NCBI GenBank assembly: GCA_046735215.1
Contig: JBKPSV010000074.1
Coordinates: 1-11,890 of the forward strand
Source: JAMXLO01 sp046735215
GTDB lineage: Bacteria > Pseudomonadota > Alphaproteobacteria > Acetobacterales > Acetobacteraceae
DNA length: 11,890 nucleotides
Reading direction: 5' to 3'
Shown here in pieces: positions 1 to 6,529 of the stretch; position 1 is the stretch's first letter, and every line of letters begins with the position of its first letter. The translations under genes and the position numbers were made by a program. The notes beneath the pieces are model-generated. The model was not told where the DNA came from and did no database searches. It saw nothing but the letters and a program-made list of their open reading frames with translations.

Positions 1-110
1 CCGCAATACATCACAAGCTGGCGTTGCGCCTGGGCGTGACTGGCGAGCAGAGCGCTCAGTGCCACCACTGTCGCGGCGATCGCGTCGCGACGCCACCAGA
101 ACCGTTGCAT
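1..110 (-). CDS. Partial gene: N-terminus of an exported protein, possibly an ABC substrate-binding protein
   Basis: Only the first 36 codons plus two bases lie in the window; the gene runs off the left edge. The start ATG (108-110) has a strong ribosome binding site, GGAGGA on the minus strand at 117-122 with a 6-base spacer. The N-terminus reads as a signal peptide: a basic n-region with two adjacent arginines (MQRFWWRRD), a hydrophobic core of about 14 residues, then SHAQA followed by Q, a good signal peptidase I site. The paired arginines also allow Tat export, but the full Tat consensus is not met. The mature part begins QRQLVMYC, which resembles the first beta strand of iron/thiamine-type ABC substrate-binding proteins. 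That family guess is weak inference. It lies downstream of sdhB on the same strand but is separated by about 130 bases with hairpins, so it is probably a separate unit. Confidence 0.6.
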   Translation of the reverse strand, partial: MQRFWWRRDAIAATVVALSALLASHAQAQRQLVMYC

Positions 111-116
111 GACGCG

Positions 117-122
117 TCCTCC
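117..122 (-). promoter_or_regulatory. Ribosome binding site of the truncated exported-protein gene
   Basis: GGAGGA on the minus strand, six bases before the ATG at 110. It is close to the full anti-Shine-Dalgarno complement and is the main reason to believe this edge fragment is a real gene. Confidence 0.7.
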
Positions 123-135
123 CCGATCCCAGGCC

Positions 136-166
136 ATGATAGGACGGGTCCCCTTCAGGACCGCAA
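136..166 (-). promoter_or_regulatory. Candidate promoter of the truncated exported-protein gene
   Basis: On the minus strand TATCAT (136-141) matches five of six -10 positions. TTGCGG (161-166) could be the -35, but the 19-base spacer is long. A small inverted repeat (GGTCC/GGACC, 147-162) sits in the spacer. Position about 26 bases before the start codon is suitable; the evidence is otherwise weak. Confidence 0.25.
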
Positions 167-174
167 TAGAAATG

Positions 175-191
175 TCGTGGCGACGCCACGA
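175..191. repeat. 17-base near-perfect palindrome between sdhB and the exported-protein gene
   Basis: TCGTGGCGACGCCACGA has two 8-base arms around one central base. On the minus strand it is followed by CATTTCTATT, so it could fold as a 6-bp stem with a short loop and help end sdh transcription. It could equally be a dimeric-regulator operator, since it lies upstream of the possible promoter of the next gene. The sequence cannot decide between these. Confidence 0.45.
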
Positions 192-210
192 GGCCCGCCG
201 CTCCGAACCT

Positions 211-230
211 GGCGCCGCACATCCGGCGCC
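211..230 (-). terminator. GC-rich hairpin after sdhB, candidate transcription terminator
   Basis: GGCGCCG and CGGCGCC form a perfect 7-bp stem around a 6-base loop, starting 11 bases after the sdhB stop. There is no T run after it on the minus strand, so it is not a textbook intrinsic terminator. It could still stop transcription, protect the sdh mRNA 3' end, or act together with the palindrome at 175-191. Confidence 0.45.
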
Positions 231-241
231 GCAAGAACTGC

Positions 242-1024
242 TTATACCTGCCGTTCCACGATCAGCTTCTTGATTGCGCCGATCGCCTTCGCAGGGTTCA
301 GCGCCTTTGGGCAAGTGTCGGTGCAGTTCATGATCGTGTGGCAGCGATACAGCTTGAACGGATCTTCCAGCGCATCCAGCCGCTCGCCGGTGCGCTCGTC
401 ACGCGAGTCTGCAATCCAGCGATACGCTTGCAGCAGCACTGCGGGACCGAGGTAACGATCGCCATTCCACCAATAGCTGGGACAGGCGGTGGAGCAGCAG
501 AAGCACAGTATGCATTCCCATAGACCGTCCAGTTCCGCGCGTTCCTCGCGGCTTTGCAGTCTCTCACCATCAGGCGGCGCAGGGCTGTCGGTCTTCAACC
601 ACGGATCGATGCTGCGCAGCTGCGCATAGACCTGCGACAGATCCGGTACCAGGTCTTTCACCACAGGCATGTGCGGCAGCGGAGTGATACGCACCGCACC
701 CGTTACTTCATCGATCGGCTTCAGGCAGGCAAGTGTGTTGCCGCCATCGATGTTCATCGCGCAGGAGCCGCAAATGCCTTCGCGACACGAGCGACGGAAG
801 GTCAGCGTCGGGTCGATCTCGTTCTTGATCTTGATCAGTGCGTCCAGGACCATCGGACCGCAGCTGTCGAGATCAACCTCATAGGTATCGGTGTGGGGGT
901 TCTGGCCGTCATCGGGCGACCAGCGATAGACACGGAATTCGCGCACGCGCTTCGCACCGGCGGGCGCCTTCCAATCTTTGCCGAGGCCGACACGGCTGTT
1001 CGAGGGAAGTGCGAACTTGGCCAT
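242..1024 (-). CDS. sdhB: Succinate dehydrogenase iron-sulfur subunit SdhB
   Basis: The electron-transfer subunit of complex II passes electrons from FAD in SdhA through three Fe-S clusters to ubiquinone at the membrane anchor. With the ATG at 1024 the protein has 260 residues, normal for the family. Visible ligands: C80, C85, C88 and C100 for [2Fe-2S] (SCREGICGSC motif); C171, C174, C177 and C238 for [4Fe-4S]; C181, C228 and C234 for [3Fe-4S], the pattern of E. coli SdhB. All ligands are intact. An in-frame TTG at 1033 would add three residues and its TG is shared with the sdhA TGA stop (1030-1032). I prefer the ATG because MAKFALP is a common beginning in alphaproteobacteria. Neither start has a clear ribosome binding site, so translation is probably coupled to sdhA. 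It is the last gene of the operon. Confidence 0.97.
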   Translation of the reverse strand: MAKFALPSNSRVGLGKDWKAPAGAKRVREFRVYRWSPDDGQNPHTDTYEVDLDSCGPMVLDALIKIKNEIDPTLTFRRSCREGICGSCAMNIDGGNTLACLKPIDEVTGAVRITPLPHMPVVKDLVPDLSQVYAQLRSIDPWLKTDSPAPPDGERLQSREERAELDGLWECILCFCCSTACPSYWWNGDRYLGPAVLLQAYRWIADSRDERTGERLDALEDPFKLYRCHTIMNCTDTCPKALNPAKAIGAIKKLIVERQV

Positions 1025-1029
1025 TGTCG

Positions 1030-2841
1030 TCAATACACCCGCTGCTTCGGCGGGATGACCGACACTTCATTGGTCAGCGTCTGCATCTTCACCGGACGAT
1101 AGGCCAAATGCGCGCCTCCACCCTCGTCGCACCAGGCCAGCGTGTGCTTCATCCATTTGGCATCATCGCGCTCGGGATAGTCGTCGTGCGCGTGCGCTCC
1201 GCGGCTTTCGTGCCGCGCTTCGGCGCCGACCATGGTGGTCATCGCGTTGCCCATCAGGTTCTGCAGTTCCAGCGCCTCCATCAGGTCGCTGTTCCAAATC
1301 AGGCTGCGGTCCGACACCGACATGTCCGCCATGCCCTGCCACACCGCCTGCATCTTGGCGACACCTTCCGCCAGCGTCGTGCTGTTGCGGAACACCGCGG
1401 CGTGCCGCTGCATCGTGCGCTGCATCTCAAGGCGCAGATCGGCGACGCGCGAGCCGCCCTTGGCATGCCGGGCCGCGTCGAACCGGTCGAGCGAGTGCTC
1501 GCCCGCACGCGGCGGCAGTGGTGCCTGCGATGCACCCGGCCGGATCGTATCTGCGGCATGATGGGCGGCGGCGCGACCGAACACCACCAGGTCGAGCAGC
1601 GAGTTTGTCCCCAGCCGGTTGGCGCCGTGCACCGAGACGCAAGCCGCCTCACCCACCGCCATCAGGCCGCGCACCACCGCGTCCGGATCCGCCGGCGTGG
1701 GGTTCAGTACCTCGGTGCGATGATTGGTCGGAATGCCGCCCATGTTGTAGTGCACCGTCGGCAGCACCGGGATCGCTTCCTTGGTGACTTCGACGCCTGC
1801 GAACACGCGGGCCGTCTCGGAGATGCCGGGCAACCGCTCGTGCAGGATGTCGGCGCCGAGATGCTCGAGATGCAACATGATGTGGTCCTTGTCGGGACCA
1901 CAGCCGCGCCCCTCGGCAATCTCGATGGTCATCGAGCGAGAGACCACGTCGCGACTTGCCAGGTCCTTGGCGCTGGGCGCGTAGCGCTCCATGAAGCGCT
2001 CGCCTTCCGAGTTGGTCAGGTAGCCGCCCTCGCCGCGCGCGCCCTCCGTGATCAGACAGCCGGCAGGAAAAATGCCGGTGGGATGGAACTGCACGAATTC
2101 CATGTCCTGGCAGGGCAGGCCGGCGCGCAGCACCATGCCGTTGCCGTCACCCGTGCAGGTGTGGGCGGAGGTGCAGGATAGATAGGTGCGCCCATAGCCG
2201 CCGGTCGCTAGCACCACGGCCTGGCAGCGGAAGCGATGGATCGAGCCATCCTCGAGGCACCAGGCGGTGACGCCGCGGCAGGCGCCGTCCTCCATGATCA
2301 GGTCGAGCGCGAAATACTCGACGAAGAACTCGACGTCCTGTTTCAGGCTCTGCTGATACAGCGTGTGCAGGATGGCGTGGCCGGTGCGATCGGCGGCGGC
2401 ACAGGCGCGCAGCGCCGGCGGGCCTTCGCCGTTCTTGGTCATATGGCCACCGAAGGGACGCTGGTAGATCTTGCCGTCCTCGGTGCGGCTGAACGGCACG
2501 CCGTAGTGCTCGAGTTCGTAAACCGCCTGGATGGCCTCGCGGCACATGTATTCGATAGCGTCCTGGTCGCCCAGCCAGTCCGACCCCTTGACGGTGTCGT
2601 ACATGTGCCAGCGCCAGTCATCCTCGCCCATGTTGCCGAGAGCTGCACCGATGCCGCCTTGCGCGGCGACTGTGTGGCTGCGGGTCGGGAACACCTTGCT
2701 GATGCAGGCGGTCTTCAGCCCGGCCGCTGCCATGCCGAAAGTGGCGCGCAGACCAGAACCACCGGCGCCCACTACCACGACGTCATAGGTATGATCGACG
2801 ATGTTATAGGCGCGCGACGAAGGCAGCGTGATCGCGTTCAT
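1030..2841 (-). CDS. sdhA: Succinate dehydrogenase flavoprotein subunit SdhA
   Basis: The catalytic subunit of complex II oxidises succinate to fumarate on the cytoplasmic face of the inner membrane. It has 603 residues, full length. The dinucleotide-binding motif GAGGSG is at 25-30. H56, in SHTVAAQGG, matches the histidine that carries covalent FAD. Substrate residues correspond to E. coli H242, R286, H354 and R399: here H253 (HPTG), R297 (ASRDVV), H364 (HYNMGGIPT) and R409 (GANRLGTNSLLDL). All are present, so the enzyme should be active. The capping domain lies roughly between residues 255 and 360 and the C-terminal helical domain after about 455. The ATG at 2841 follows AAGGA with suitable spacing. 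The gap to sdhD upstream is 10 bases, and the stop overlaps the region of sdhB initiation. Confidence 0.98.
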   Translation of the reverse strand: MNAITLPSSRAYNIVDHTYDVVVVGAGGSGLRATFGMAAAGLKTACISKVFPTRSHTVAAQGGIGAALGNMGEDDWRWHMYDTVKGSDWLGDQDAIEYMCREAIQAVYELEHYGVPFSRTEDGKIYQRPFGGHMTKNGEGPPALRACAAADRTGHAILHTLYQQSLKQDVEFFVEYFALDLIMEDGACRGVTAWCLEDGSIHRFRCQAVVLATGGYGRTYLSCTSAHTCTGDGNGMVLRAGLPCQDMEFVQFHPTGIFPAGCLITEGARGEGGYLTNSEGERFMERYAPSAKDLASRDVVSRSMTIEIAEGRGCGPDKDHIMLHLEHLGADILHERLPGISETARVFAGVEVTKEAIPVLPTVHYNMGGIPTNHRTEVLNPTPADPDAVVRGLMAVGEAACVSVHGANRLGTNSLLDLVVFGRAAAHHAADTIRPGASQAPLPPRAGEHSLDRFDAARHAKGGSRVADLRLEMQRTMQRHAAVFRNSTTLAEGVAKMQAVWQGMADMSVSDRSLIWNSDLMEALELQNLMGNAMTTMVGAEARHESRGAHAHDDYPERDDAKWMKHTLAWCDEGGGAHLAYRPVKMQTLTNEVSVIPPKQRVY

Positions 2842-2851
2842 GGTTTTCCTT

Positions 2852-3247
2852 CTAGAGGCCCAGCCGCAGCACCGAGACGATGCAGGCCAGCGCCAGCAGC
2901 AGCGACAGTCCCTTGATCAGCAGGATCGACCCGATGCGCAACAAGTCGTGGTCCACATAGTCCTCGATGACGACCTGTAGGCCGGCCTGCATGTGGTGGA
3001 AGGTGGCGATTACCAAGGCGATCATCAACACGATCGGAAGCGGACCAGCCATCCAGGAAACGACGTCATCACGCGTCGCGCCGATCATGCGCACCATTGC
3101 GCAGAGGAACCACAGGCTCAGCGGCACCAGCGCAAGCGAGGTCAGCCGCATCATCCACCAGTGATGTGCGCCTGCCCTGGCCGAGCCCAGTCCGCGCGCC
3201 CGCCCGAGCGGCGAGCGCATGACATCGACATGTGGTGTCCTCGCCAT
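2852..3247 (-). CDS. sdhD: Succinate dehydrogenase membrane anchor subunit SdhD
   Basis: This is the small hydrophobic anchor of complex II, which with SdhC binds heme b and ubiquinone and holds SdhA/SdhB at the membrane. It has 131 residues with three predicted transmembrane helices at about 35-55, 67-87 and 103-127. H85 followed by D96-Y97 reproduces the spacing of E. coli SdhD H71, D82 and Y83, which are the heme ligand and quinone-site tyrosine, so identification is firm despite low overall conservation. The ATG at 3247 is chosen over longer in-frame extensions because it lies 8 bases after the sdhC stop and has TGAGG overlapping that stop as ribosome binding site. Its N-terminal 30 residues are basic and cytoplasmic. 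The arrangement indicates tight translational coupling with sdhC. Confidence 0.93.
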   Translation of the reverse strand: MARTPHVDVMRSPLGRARGLGSARAGAHHWWMMRLTSLALVPLSLWFLCAMVRMIGATRDDVVSWMAGPLPIVLMIALVIATFHHMQAGLQVVIEDYVDHDLLRIGSILLIKGLSLLLALACIVSVLRLGL

Positions 3248-3255
3248 GGGTCGCC

Positions 3256-3687
3256 TCACCAGACCGCGAAACCAATAATCCACAGCAGCAGCGTCGCCAC
3301 GATCGTCGCGGCGATCACCGCCCAGCCGGAGCGTTCGTATGCAGGCTTGTCGAAACCATAGCCGGCGTCCCAGGCCAGATGACGAAGCCCGGTAAAGAAG
3401 TGAAAGAACAGCGCGGCCGACCAACCCAGCAGGAGGAGAATGCCAATCGGCGTGGCGAGAAACCGCTGCACGCCGGCGAACGCGTCATCCGACACGGCGG
3501 CAGCAACCAGCCACCACGCCATCAGCAGCGTGCCGATCGCCAGGCCTATGCCGGTAACGCGATGCGAAATCGACAGCGCCATGCTGAGTGGCCAACGATA
3601 GACCTGAAGATGAGGAGAGAGTGGTCTGCTGATCAGTCTGTCGTCGGAATTGCGCGCCACGAACAGCGCGTCGCGTACGTCTCGCAA
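3256..3687 (-). CDS. sdhC: Succinate dehydrogenase cytochrome b556 subunit SdhC
   Basis: This is the large membrane anchor of complex II and the first gene of the operon. It has 143 residues with three transmembrane helices at about 45-65, 80-100 and 120-141. Both family signatures are present: RPLSPHLQVYRW near residues 21-32, and HFFTGLRHLAWD at 96-107, in which H96 corresponds to the E. coli heme b ligand H84. S39 and R43 match the quinone-site S27 and R31. The start appears to be TTG at 3687, giving MRDVRDALFV; GGAG lies 7 bases upstream. The only nearby ATG (3700) is in another frame. The next downstream in-frame methionine would remove the SPHLQVYR signature. A TTG start on the first gene may lower its translation. 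Confidence 0.95.
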   Translation of the reverse strand: MRDVRDALFVARNSDDRLISRPLSPHLQVYRWPLSMALSISHRVTGIGLAIGTLLMAWWLVAAAVSDDAFAGVQRFLATPIGILLLLGWSAALFFHFFTGLRHLAWDAGYGFDKPAYERSGWAVIAATIVATLLLWIIGFAVW

Positions 3688-3694
3688 CGGATCG

Positions 3695-3698
3695 CTCC
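3695..3698 (-). promoter_or_regulatory. Ribosome binding site supporting the TTG start of sdhC
   Basis: GGAG on the minus strand is 7 bases before TTG at 3685-3687. It supports the unusual initiator, since no ATG or GTG in the right frame is nearby. Confidence 0.55.
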
Positions 3699-3738
3699 AT
3701 TCTGTCGGGCTGGCCGAGTGGCCTCAGGCCGTTGCGTT

Positions 3739-3767
3739 TGCTTACGCTGCCGGTGCTGAAGGGTCAA
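3739..3767 (-). promoter_or_regulatory. Candidate sdhCDAB promoter
   Basis: On the minus strand TTGACC (3762-3767), five of six matches to a -35, is 17 bases from TAAGCA (3739-3744), a poor -10. It lies in the 90-base gap between the transporter gene and sdhC, the only non-coding place for an operon promoter. The position is good and the -10 weak. Confidence 0.3.
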
Positions 3768-3777
3768 CGCGACGGGA

Positions 3778-4989
3778 TCATACTGCGGCGCGCGACAGCC
3801 GTGCGTGGAGCAGGCCGGCTTTGAGATGGCGGATCGCAGCTCTTGTCCCGGCCCGCCGCCCGGTTCGCAGGCAGCCGAAGACGACAAGGACGCCAAGAGC
3901 GGCCGGCGTTACGGCCAGCGGTGGTTCGACGCCCAACCAGACCAATGCCGCAACCGTCAGGCAGCCGAAGATCATGCCGACGTCCAGGCCGGCTTCGGCG
4001 CACAGGTGAAAGTGATATGCCTCGCCAGTGTGCTTGGCGCGGTCATAGACGGCGCTCATCAGCAGCAGAGAGTAGAGGCCGGTCATGGCCGCGCCGGCGG
4101 CATTGGCCATCGGTGCCAACTGAACGTCCCAGTACACGCCTGCCCGCAATCCAATCCCAGCCAGCAGACCGGCGGTGACCAGCCGAAGCAAGCGCTGGCT
4201 TTGGCCATGATCGATGCGCTGGCCGCACAACAGCCCTACGAGCCCCCCGACAACTGCCGCGAGCGCATTTGCCGTTCCGAATGCGCCGAACGACGAACCG
4301 AGACTGGTGAACAGGATCATCGACCACGCGATGGAGCTGCCGGCGCTGACCCAGCCGTCAGCGACCAGGGTCAATATCCCGACGCGATCGACCAGCCGCG
4401 CGGCTTCCCTCAGGCTCGGCATCCAACCTACGTTGATATCGCCCAACCACAGCAGTGGAAGCACGGAGCCAAGGCATACAAGGGAGGCAACGCCGAACCC
4501 CGCAGCGGGGCCCGCATCGGCCAGCAGAACGCCGCCCGCCAATGGTCCAATGATTGAAATTGCGGTGCCACTGAACAGCCGCTCGGCGATCTGACGGCCG
4601 CGACGGCCGTTGCCGCCACAAACCGCGCTGGCCGCGTGATACACGGGAAAATATACGCAATCGCCCACGCAGACGGTCAGCACCCAGATCGCCAGCCACG
4701 TCGGCCTTTCCGCGAACACCAGAGGCAGGAACTGCAGGCCGCCCAGAGACGCTCCCACCAGAAGCGCCCGGCGGACCCCAAGTCGTCGAATGACGGCGGC
4801 GGCACCGAAGCGGATAGCGAAGCGGGTCAGGTAGAGAACGGCATAGATCGCGATGGCTGTCACCAGGCTGAACCCGAGCCGCAGCAGATACGCCCCGACG
4901 AACCCACTCGCCAAAGACATGGCAAGGGAGCGGACGACGTAGTGGAAAGTAAGGAGCTTACATCGTTTGGTTTCTATTTCATGGGCCAT
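3778..4989 (-). CDS. Major facilitator superfamily-type transporter, substrate unknown
   Basis: The protein is hydrophobic throughout and, with the chosen start, 403 residues long, the usual size for a 12-helix MFS permease. Repeated hydrophobic segments are separated by short basic loops, including RRLGVRRALL after the early helices, which resembles the MFS loop 2-3 region, and GGNGRRGRQIAERLF in the first half. The sequence does not reveal the substrate. The start at 4989 (MAHEIETKRCKLL) is preferred over an upstream ATG at 5013 because AGGAG lies 6 bases before it, and the best promoter would place the transcript start only about 9 bases before 5013. It has its own AT-rich promoter with repeats, so it is probably separately regulated. 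It ends 90 bases before sdhC on the same strand; no functional link to complex II is evident. Confidence 0.85.
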   Translation of the reverse strand: MAHEIETKRCKLLTFHYVVRSLAMSLASGFVGAYLLRLGFSLVTAIAIYAVLYLTRFAIRFGAAAVIRRLGVRRALLVGASLGGLQFLPLVFAERPTWLAIWVLTVCVGDCVYFPVYHAASAVCGGNGRRGRQIAERLFSGTAISIIGPLAGGVLLADAGPAAGFGVASLVCLGSVLPLLWLGDINVGWMPSLREAARLVDRVGILTLVADGWVSAGSSIAWSMILFTSLGSSFGAFGTANALAAVVGGLVGLLCGQRIDHGQSQRLLRLVTAGLLAGIGLRAGVYWDVQLAPMANAAGAAMTGLYSLLLMSAVYDRAKHTGEAYHFHLCAEAGLDVGMIFGCLTVAALVWLGVEPPLAVTPAALGVLVVFGCLRTGRRAGTRAAIRHLKAGLLHARLSRAAV

Positions 4990-4995
4990 GTCGCA

Positions 4996-5000
4996 CTCCT
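4996..5000 (-). promoter_or_regulatory. Ribosome binding site deciding the transporter start
   Basis: AGGAG on the minus strand ends 6 bases before the ATG at 4987-4989. The upstream candidate ATG (5011-5013) has no comparable site. Confidence 0.65.
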
Positions 5001-5025
5001 GCGTGCGGGCCATCGTCTCAATGCC

Positions 5026-5071
5026 ACAAATATACCTTAATTTAGTTTCCGATACAAGTTTACCTTAAATT
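5026..5071 (-). promoter_or_regulatory. Transporter promoter overlapped by an 18-base direct repeat
   Basis: On the minus strand TTGTAT (5052-5057) and TATATT (5029-5034) are separated by 17 bases; the -10 matches five of six positions. Two imperfect direct repeats of 18 bases cover these elements: 5026-5043 over the -10 and 5054-5071 over the -35. They match at 15 of 18 positions, sharing the core TTAAGGTA/TTTAAGGTA, with starts 28 bases apart. The arrangement suggests a repressor or metal-responsive regulator bound at two sites, but no regulator gene lies nearby. Confidence 0.5.
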
Positions 5072-5073
5072 TC

Positions 5074-5088
5074 TCAACCAATGGTTGA
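5074..5088. promoter_or_regulatory. 15-base palindrome upstream of the transporter promoter, candidate operator
   Basis: TCAACCAATGGTTGA has two perfect 7-base arms around one central base, immediately upstream of the direct-repeat promoter. Its size and symmetry are typical of a dimeric helix-turn-helix regulator site. Its position upstream of the -35 suits an activator, or a repressor acting with the adjacent repeats. Confidence 0.4.
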
Positions 5089-5103
5089 AACGGGACCGCA
5101 TGA

Positions 5104-5121
5104 CCGGCGGCAGGACGCCGG
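5104..5121 (-). terminator. Hairpin after the NIPSNAP gene, possible terminator
   Basis: CCGGCG and CGCCGG form a 6-bp stem around a 6-base loop, about 18 bases after the NIPSNAP stop codon. No T run follows on the minus strand, so termination strength is doubtful. The position between two same-strand units fits. Confidence 0.3.
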
Positions 5122-5138
5122 CCATGGCAGTACCCTGC

Positions 5139-5462
5139 CTACTGCATCGTTGACCGCGAGGTCGGTACGATGCGCTGGATGTGCATTTTCTCTCGATCCA
5201 AGATTTCGGGAACGCGCGGCGCGATCTTGGTTTTCCAATGGTCGGTCTCGTAGACCGCCTTGTATTGTGCCTCGCGTTCGGCCTCGCTGTTGAACCGGCG
5301 CAGCCAGATGTAGCAGGACTCGTCGGTCTCGCCGCGGAAGCTGCCGCAGATCACCATGCCTTTGGAGATCTGGAAGGGGATGATCTCCTCTTCCATGATC
5401 TTGACCCACTCGTTCATTTTCCCGGGCCGCACGAAATATTGCCGGAGTTCGTAGAACGCCAT
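5139..5462 (-). CDS. NIPSNAP family protein
   Basis: This 107-residue soluble protein has the features of the NIPSNAP domain, a small ferredoxin-like alpha/beta fold that usually dimerises into a barrel. It begins MAFYELRQYFVRPGKMNEWVK, the typical first strand and helix with the YELR-Y motif, and continues with a CGSFRGETDESCYIWLRRF second strand and a YKAVYETDHWK segment. The whole length is covered by one domain, with no signal peptide or membrane segment. Biochemical roles are poorly known for the family, and nothing here fixes a substrate. The start has GGAG 7 bases upstream within an AGAGGAG tract. It lies 87 bases after the EamA permease gene on the same strand and might be co-transcribed with it. 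Confidence 0.85.
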   Translation of the reverse strand: MAFYELRQYFVRPGKMNEWVKIMEEEIIPFQISKGMVICGSFRGETDESCYIWLRRFNSEAEREAQYKAVYETDHWKTKIAPRVPEILDREKMHIQRIVPTSRSTMQ

Positions 5463-5549
5463 CGTGTGTCTCCTCTCTTGTTACTCTGGGCCCAACCTAT
5501 CATCAGCCACGCCGGGATGCGCCACCACCCGGGAGGGAACCAACGAGGC

Positions 5550-6455
5550 TCAACTCGCGAGCACGATCAGCAGGACACCGCATACGACCAGTATCAGCCC
5601 GGCCACGTCCCCGCGCTTCAGCGTTTCCTTAAGATAGAATCGGCTGAACAGAAGGGTGAAGACAATCTCCACCTGTCCCACTGACCGCACCAGTCCCACC
5701 GGGGCGATCGCAAAGGCGAAGAACCAGCAGGCCGAGCCGAGGGCCGACAGCGTGCCAACCCATGCGGAACTGCGCCATGTGGTGAAGGCCTTGCGCAGTT
5801 CGCGTGGTTCGCGCCACGCCAGATAGGCACCCTGCATCAGTATCTGCAGCGTGTTGGTGACGACCAGCACGAACAGTGCCCGAACGAACAGGCTGGGACC
5901 GCTGAGGGCCTGGTTGGCGAGCTTGATGAAGACCGTGGTAAACGCGAACAGCAGTCCGGCGCCAAGGCCCGCCAGCGCGGCGGGTTGCACAGTGGCCCGC
6001 GCGAGGTCTGCGGGTCGCAGCCCACGTCCGGCCAGCGACAGGGTCATGACACCGGCCAGACCGATGCAGATGCCAAGCCAGGAAACTGGTTTGAGCACCT
6101 CGTGCAGAACGATCAGGGCAATAATGGCGCTCTGTGCCGTCTCGGTCTTCGAATAGGCAGTGCCAACGGCGAAATTGCGATAGCCGAACGACAGGATCAA
6201 CAGGTTGGTGGCGAGGATCTGCAGCAATCCGCCCGCCGCGCAGTGCAACAGAAATGCGGGGTTCGGCTGCGGCACAGGCAGTCCGGTGCCGATCAGCGAC
6301 CCGATGAACAATACCAGAGCAGTCGGCCCGCCGTAGAGGAACCTGACAAATCCGGCACCATTCACCGACAGCAGGTGGCGGAGTTTCTGCTGCATCGCAG
6401 TCCGCCAGCACTGGAACAGTGCGGCAGAGACGGTGACGGGGATCCATAGCGGCAT
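5550..6455 (-). CDS. EamA/DMT superfamily permease
   Basis: With the chosen ATG the protein has 301 residues and about ten hydrophobic helices arranged as two similar halves, the standard EamA (drug/metabolite transporter) architecture. Recognisable are the first-half segment with AYSKTETAQSAIIALIVLHE and the second-half SVGQVEIVFTLLFSRFYLKE, the equivalent position in the repeat. This is followed by a final helix (GLILVVCGVLLIVLAS). The family exports amino acids, nucleosides and similar metabolites, or imports some; the substrate cannot be read here. The start at 6455 (MPLWIPVTV) is chosen because it opens directly into the first helix. An in-frame TTG at 6533 would add 26 hydrophilic residues and overlap the preceding gene's stop. 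Its GGAG ribosome binding site is inside a hairpin stem. Confidence 0.88.
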   Translation of the reverse strand: MPLWIPVTVSAALFQCWRTAMQQKLRHLLSVNGAGFVRFLYGGPTALVLFIGSLIGTGLPVPQPNPAFLLHCAAGGLLQILATNLLILSFGYRNFAVGTAYSKTETAQSAIIALIVLHEVLKPVSWLGICIGLAGVMTLSLAGRGLRPADLARATVQPAALAGLGAGLLFAFTTVFIKLANQALSGPSLFVRALFVLVVTNTLQILMQGAYLAWREPRELRKAFTTWRSSAWVGTLSALGSACWFFAFAIAPVGLVRSVGQVEIVFTLLFSRFYLKETLKRGDVAGLILVVCGVLLIVLAS

Positions 6456-6463
6456 GACGCAAT

Positions 6464-6483
6464 GCTCCGGTTGCGGCCGGAGC
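6464..6483 (-). promoter_or_regulatory. Hairpin enclosing the ribosome binding site of the EamA permease
   Basis: On the minus strand GCTCCGG and CCGGAGC form a perfect 7-bp GC-rich stem around a 6-base loop. The GGAG in the 3' arm is the only good ribosome binding site for the ATG at 6455, 9 bases away. Folded, the RNA would hide it. It might instead, or also, be a terminator for the upstream pseudouridine synthase gene, but no T run follows. Confidence 0.45.
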
Positions 6484-6529
6484 GGCCCGGCGACCTCGGT
6501 GCGGGAGCCTATTGATCGGCCCGCAGTGG

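Noticed and set aside
838..2181. A 447-codon open frame on the plus strand opposite sdhA and sdhB
   Set aside because: It is antisense to two certain genes. Its composition (rich in His, Arg, Gly, Ala) is what a GC-rich opposite strand produces, and it shows no recognisable domain or ribosome binding site.
3500..3700. ATG at 3698-3700 as the sdhC start
   Set aside because: It reads in a different frame from the conserved SdhC sequence and gives an arginine-rich shadow product.
3707..3780. tRNA-like stretch with a D-arm-like GGCCGAGTGG and a GCGT/ACGC stem
   Set aside because: No matching acceptor stem and no TTCGA-type T loop follow, so it cannot fold as a tRNA. It lies where the sdh promoter is expected.
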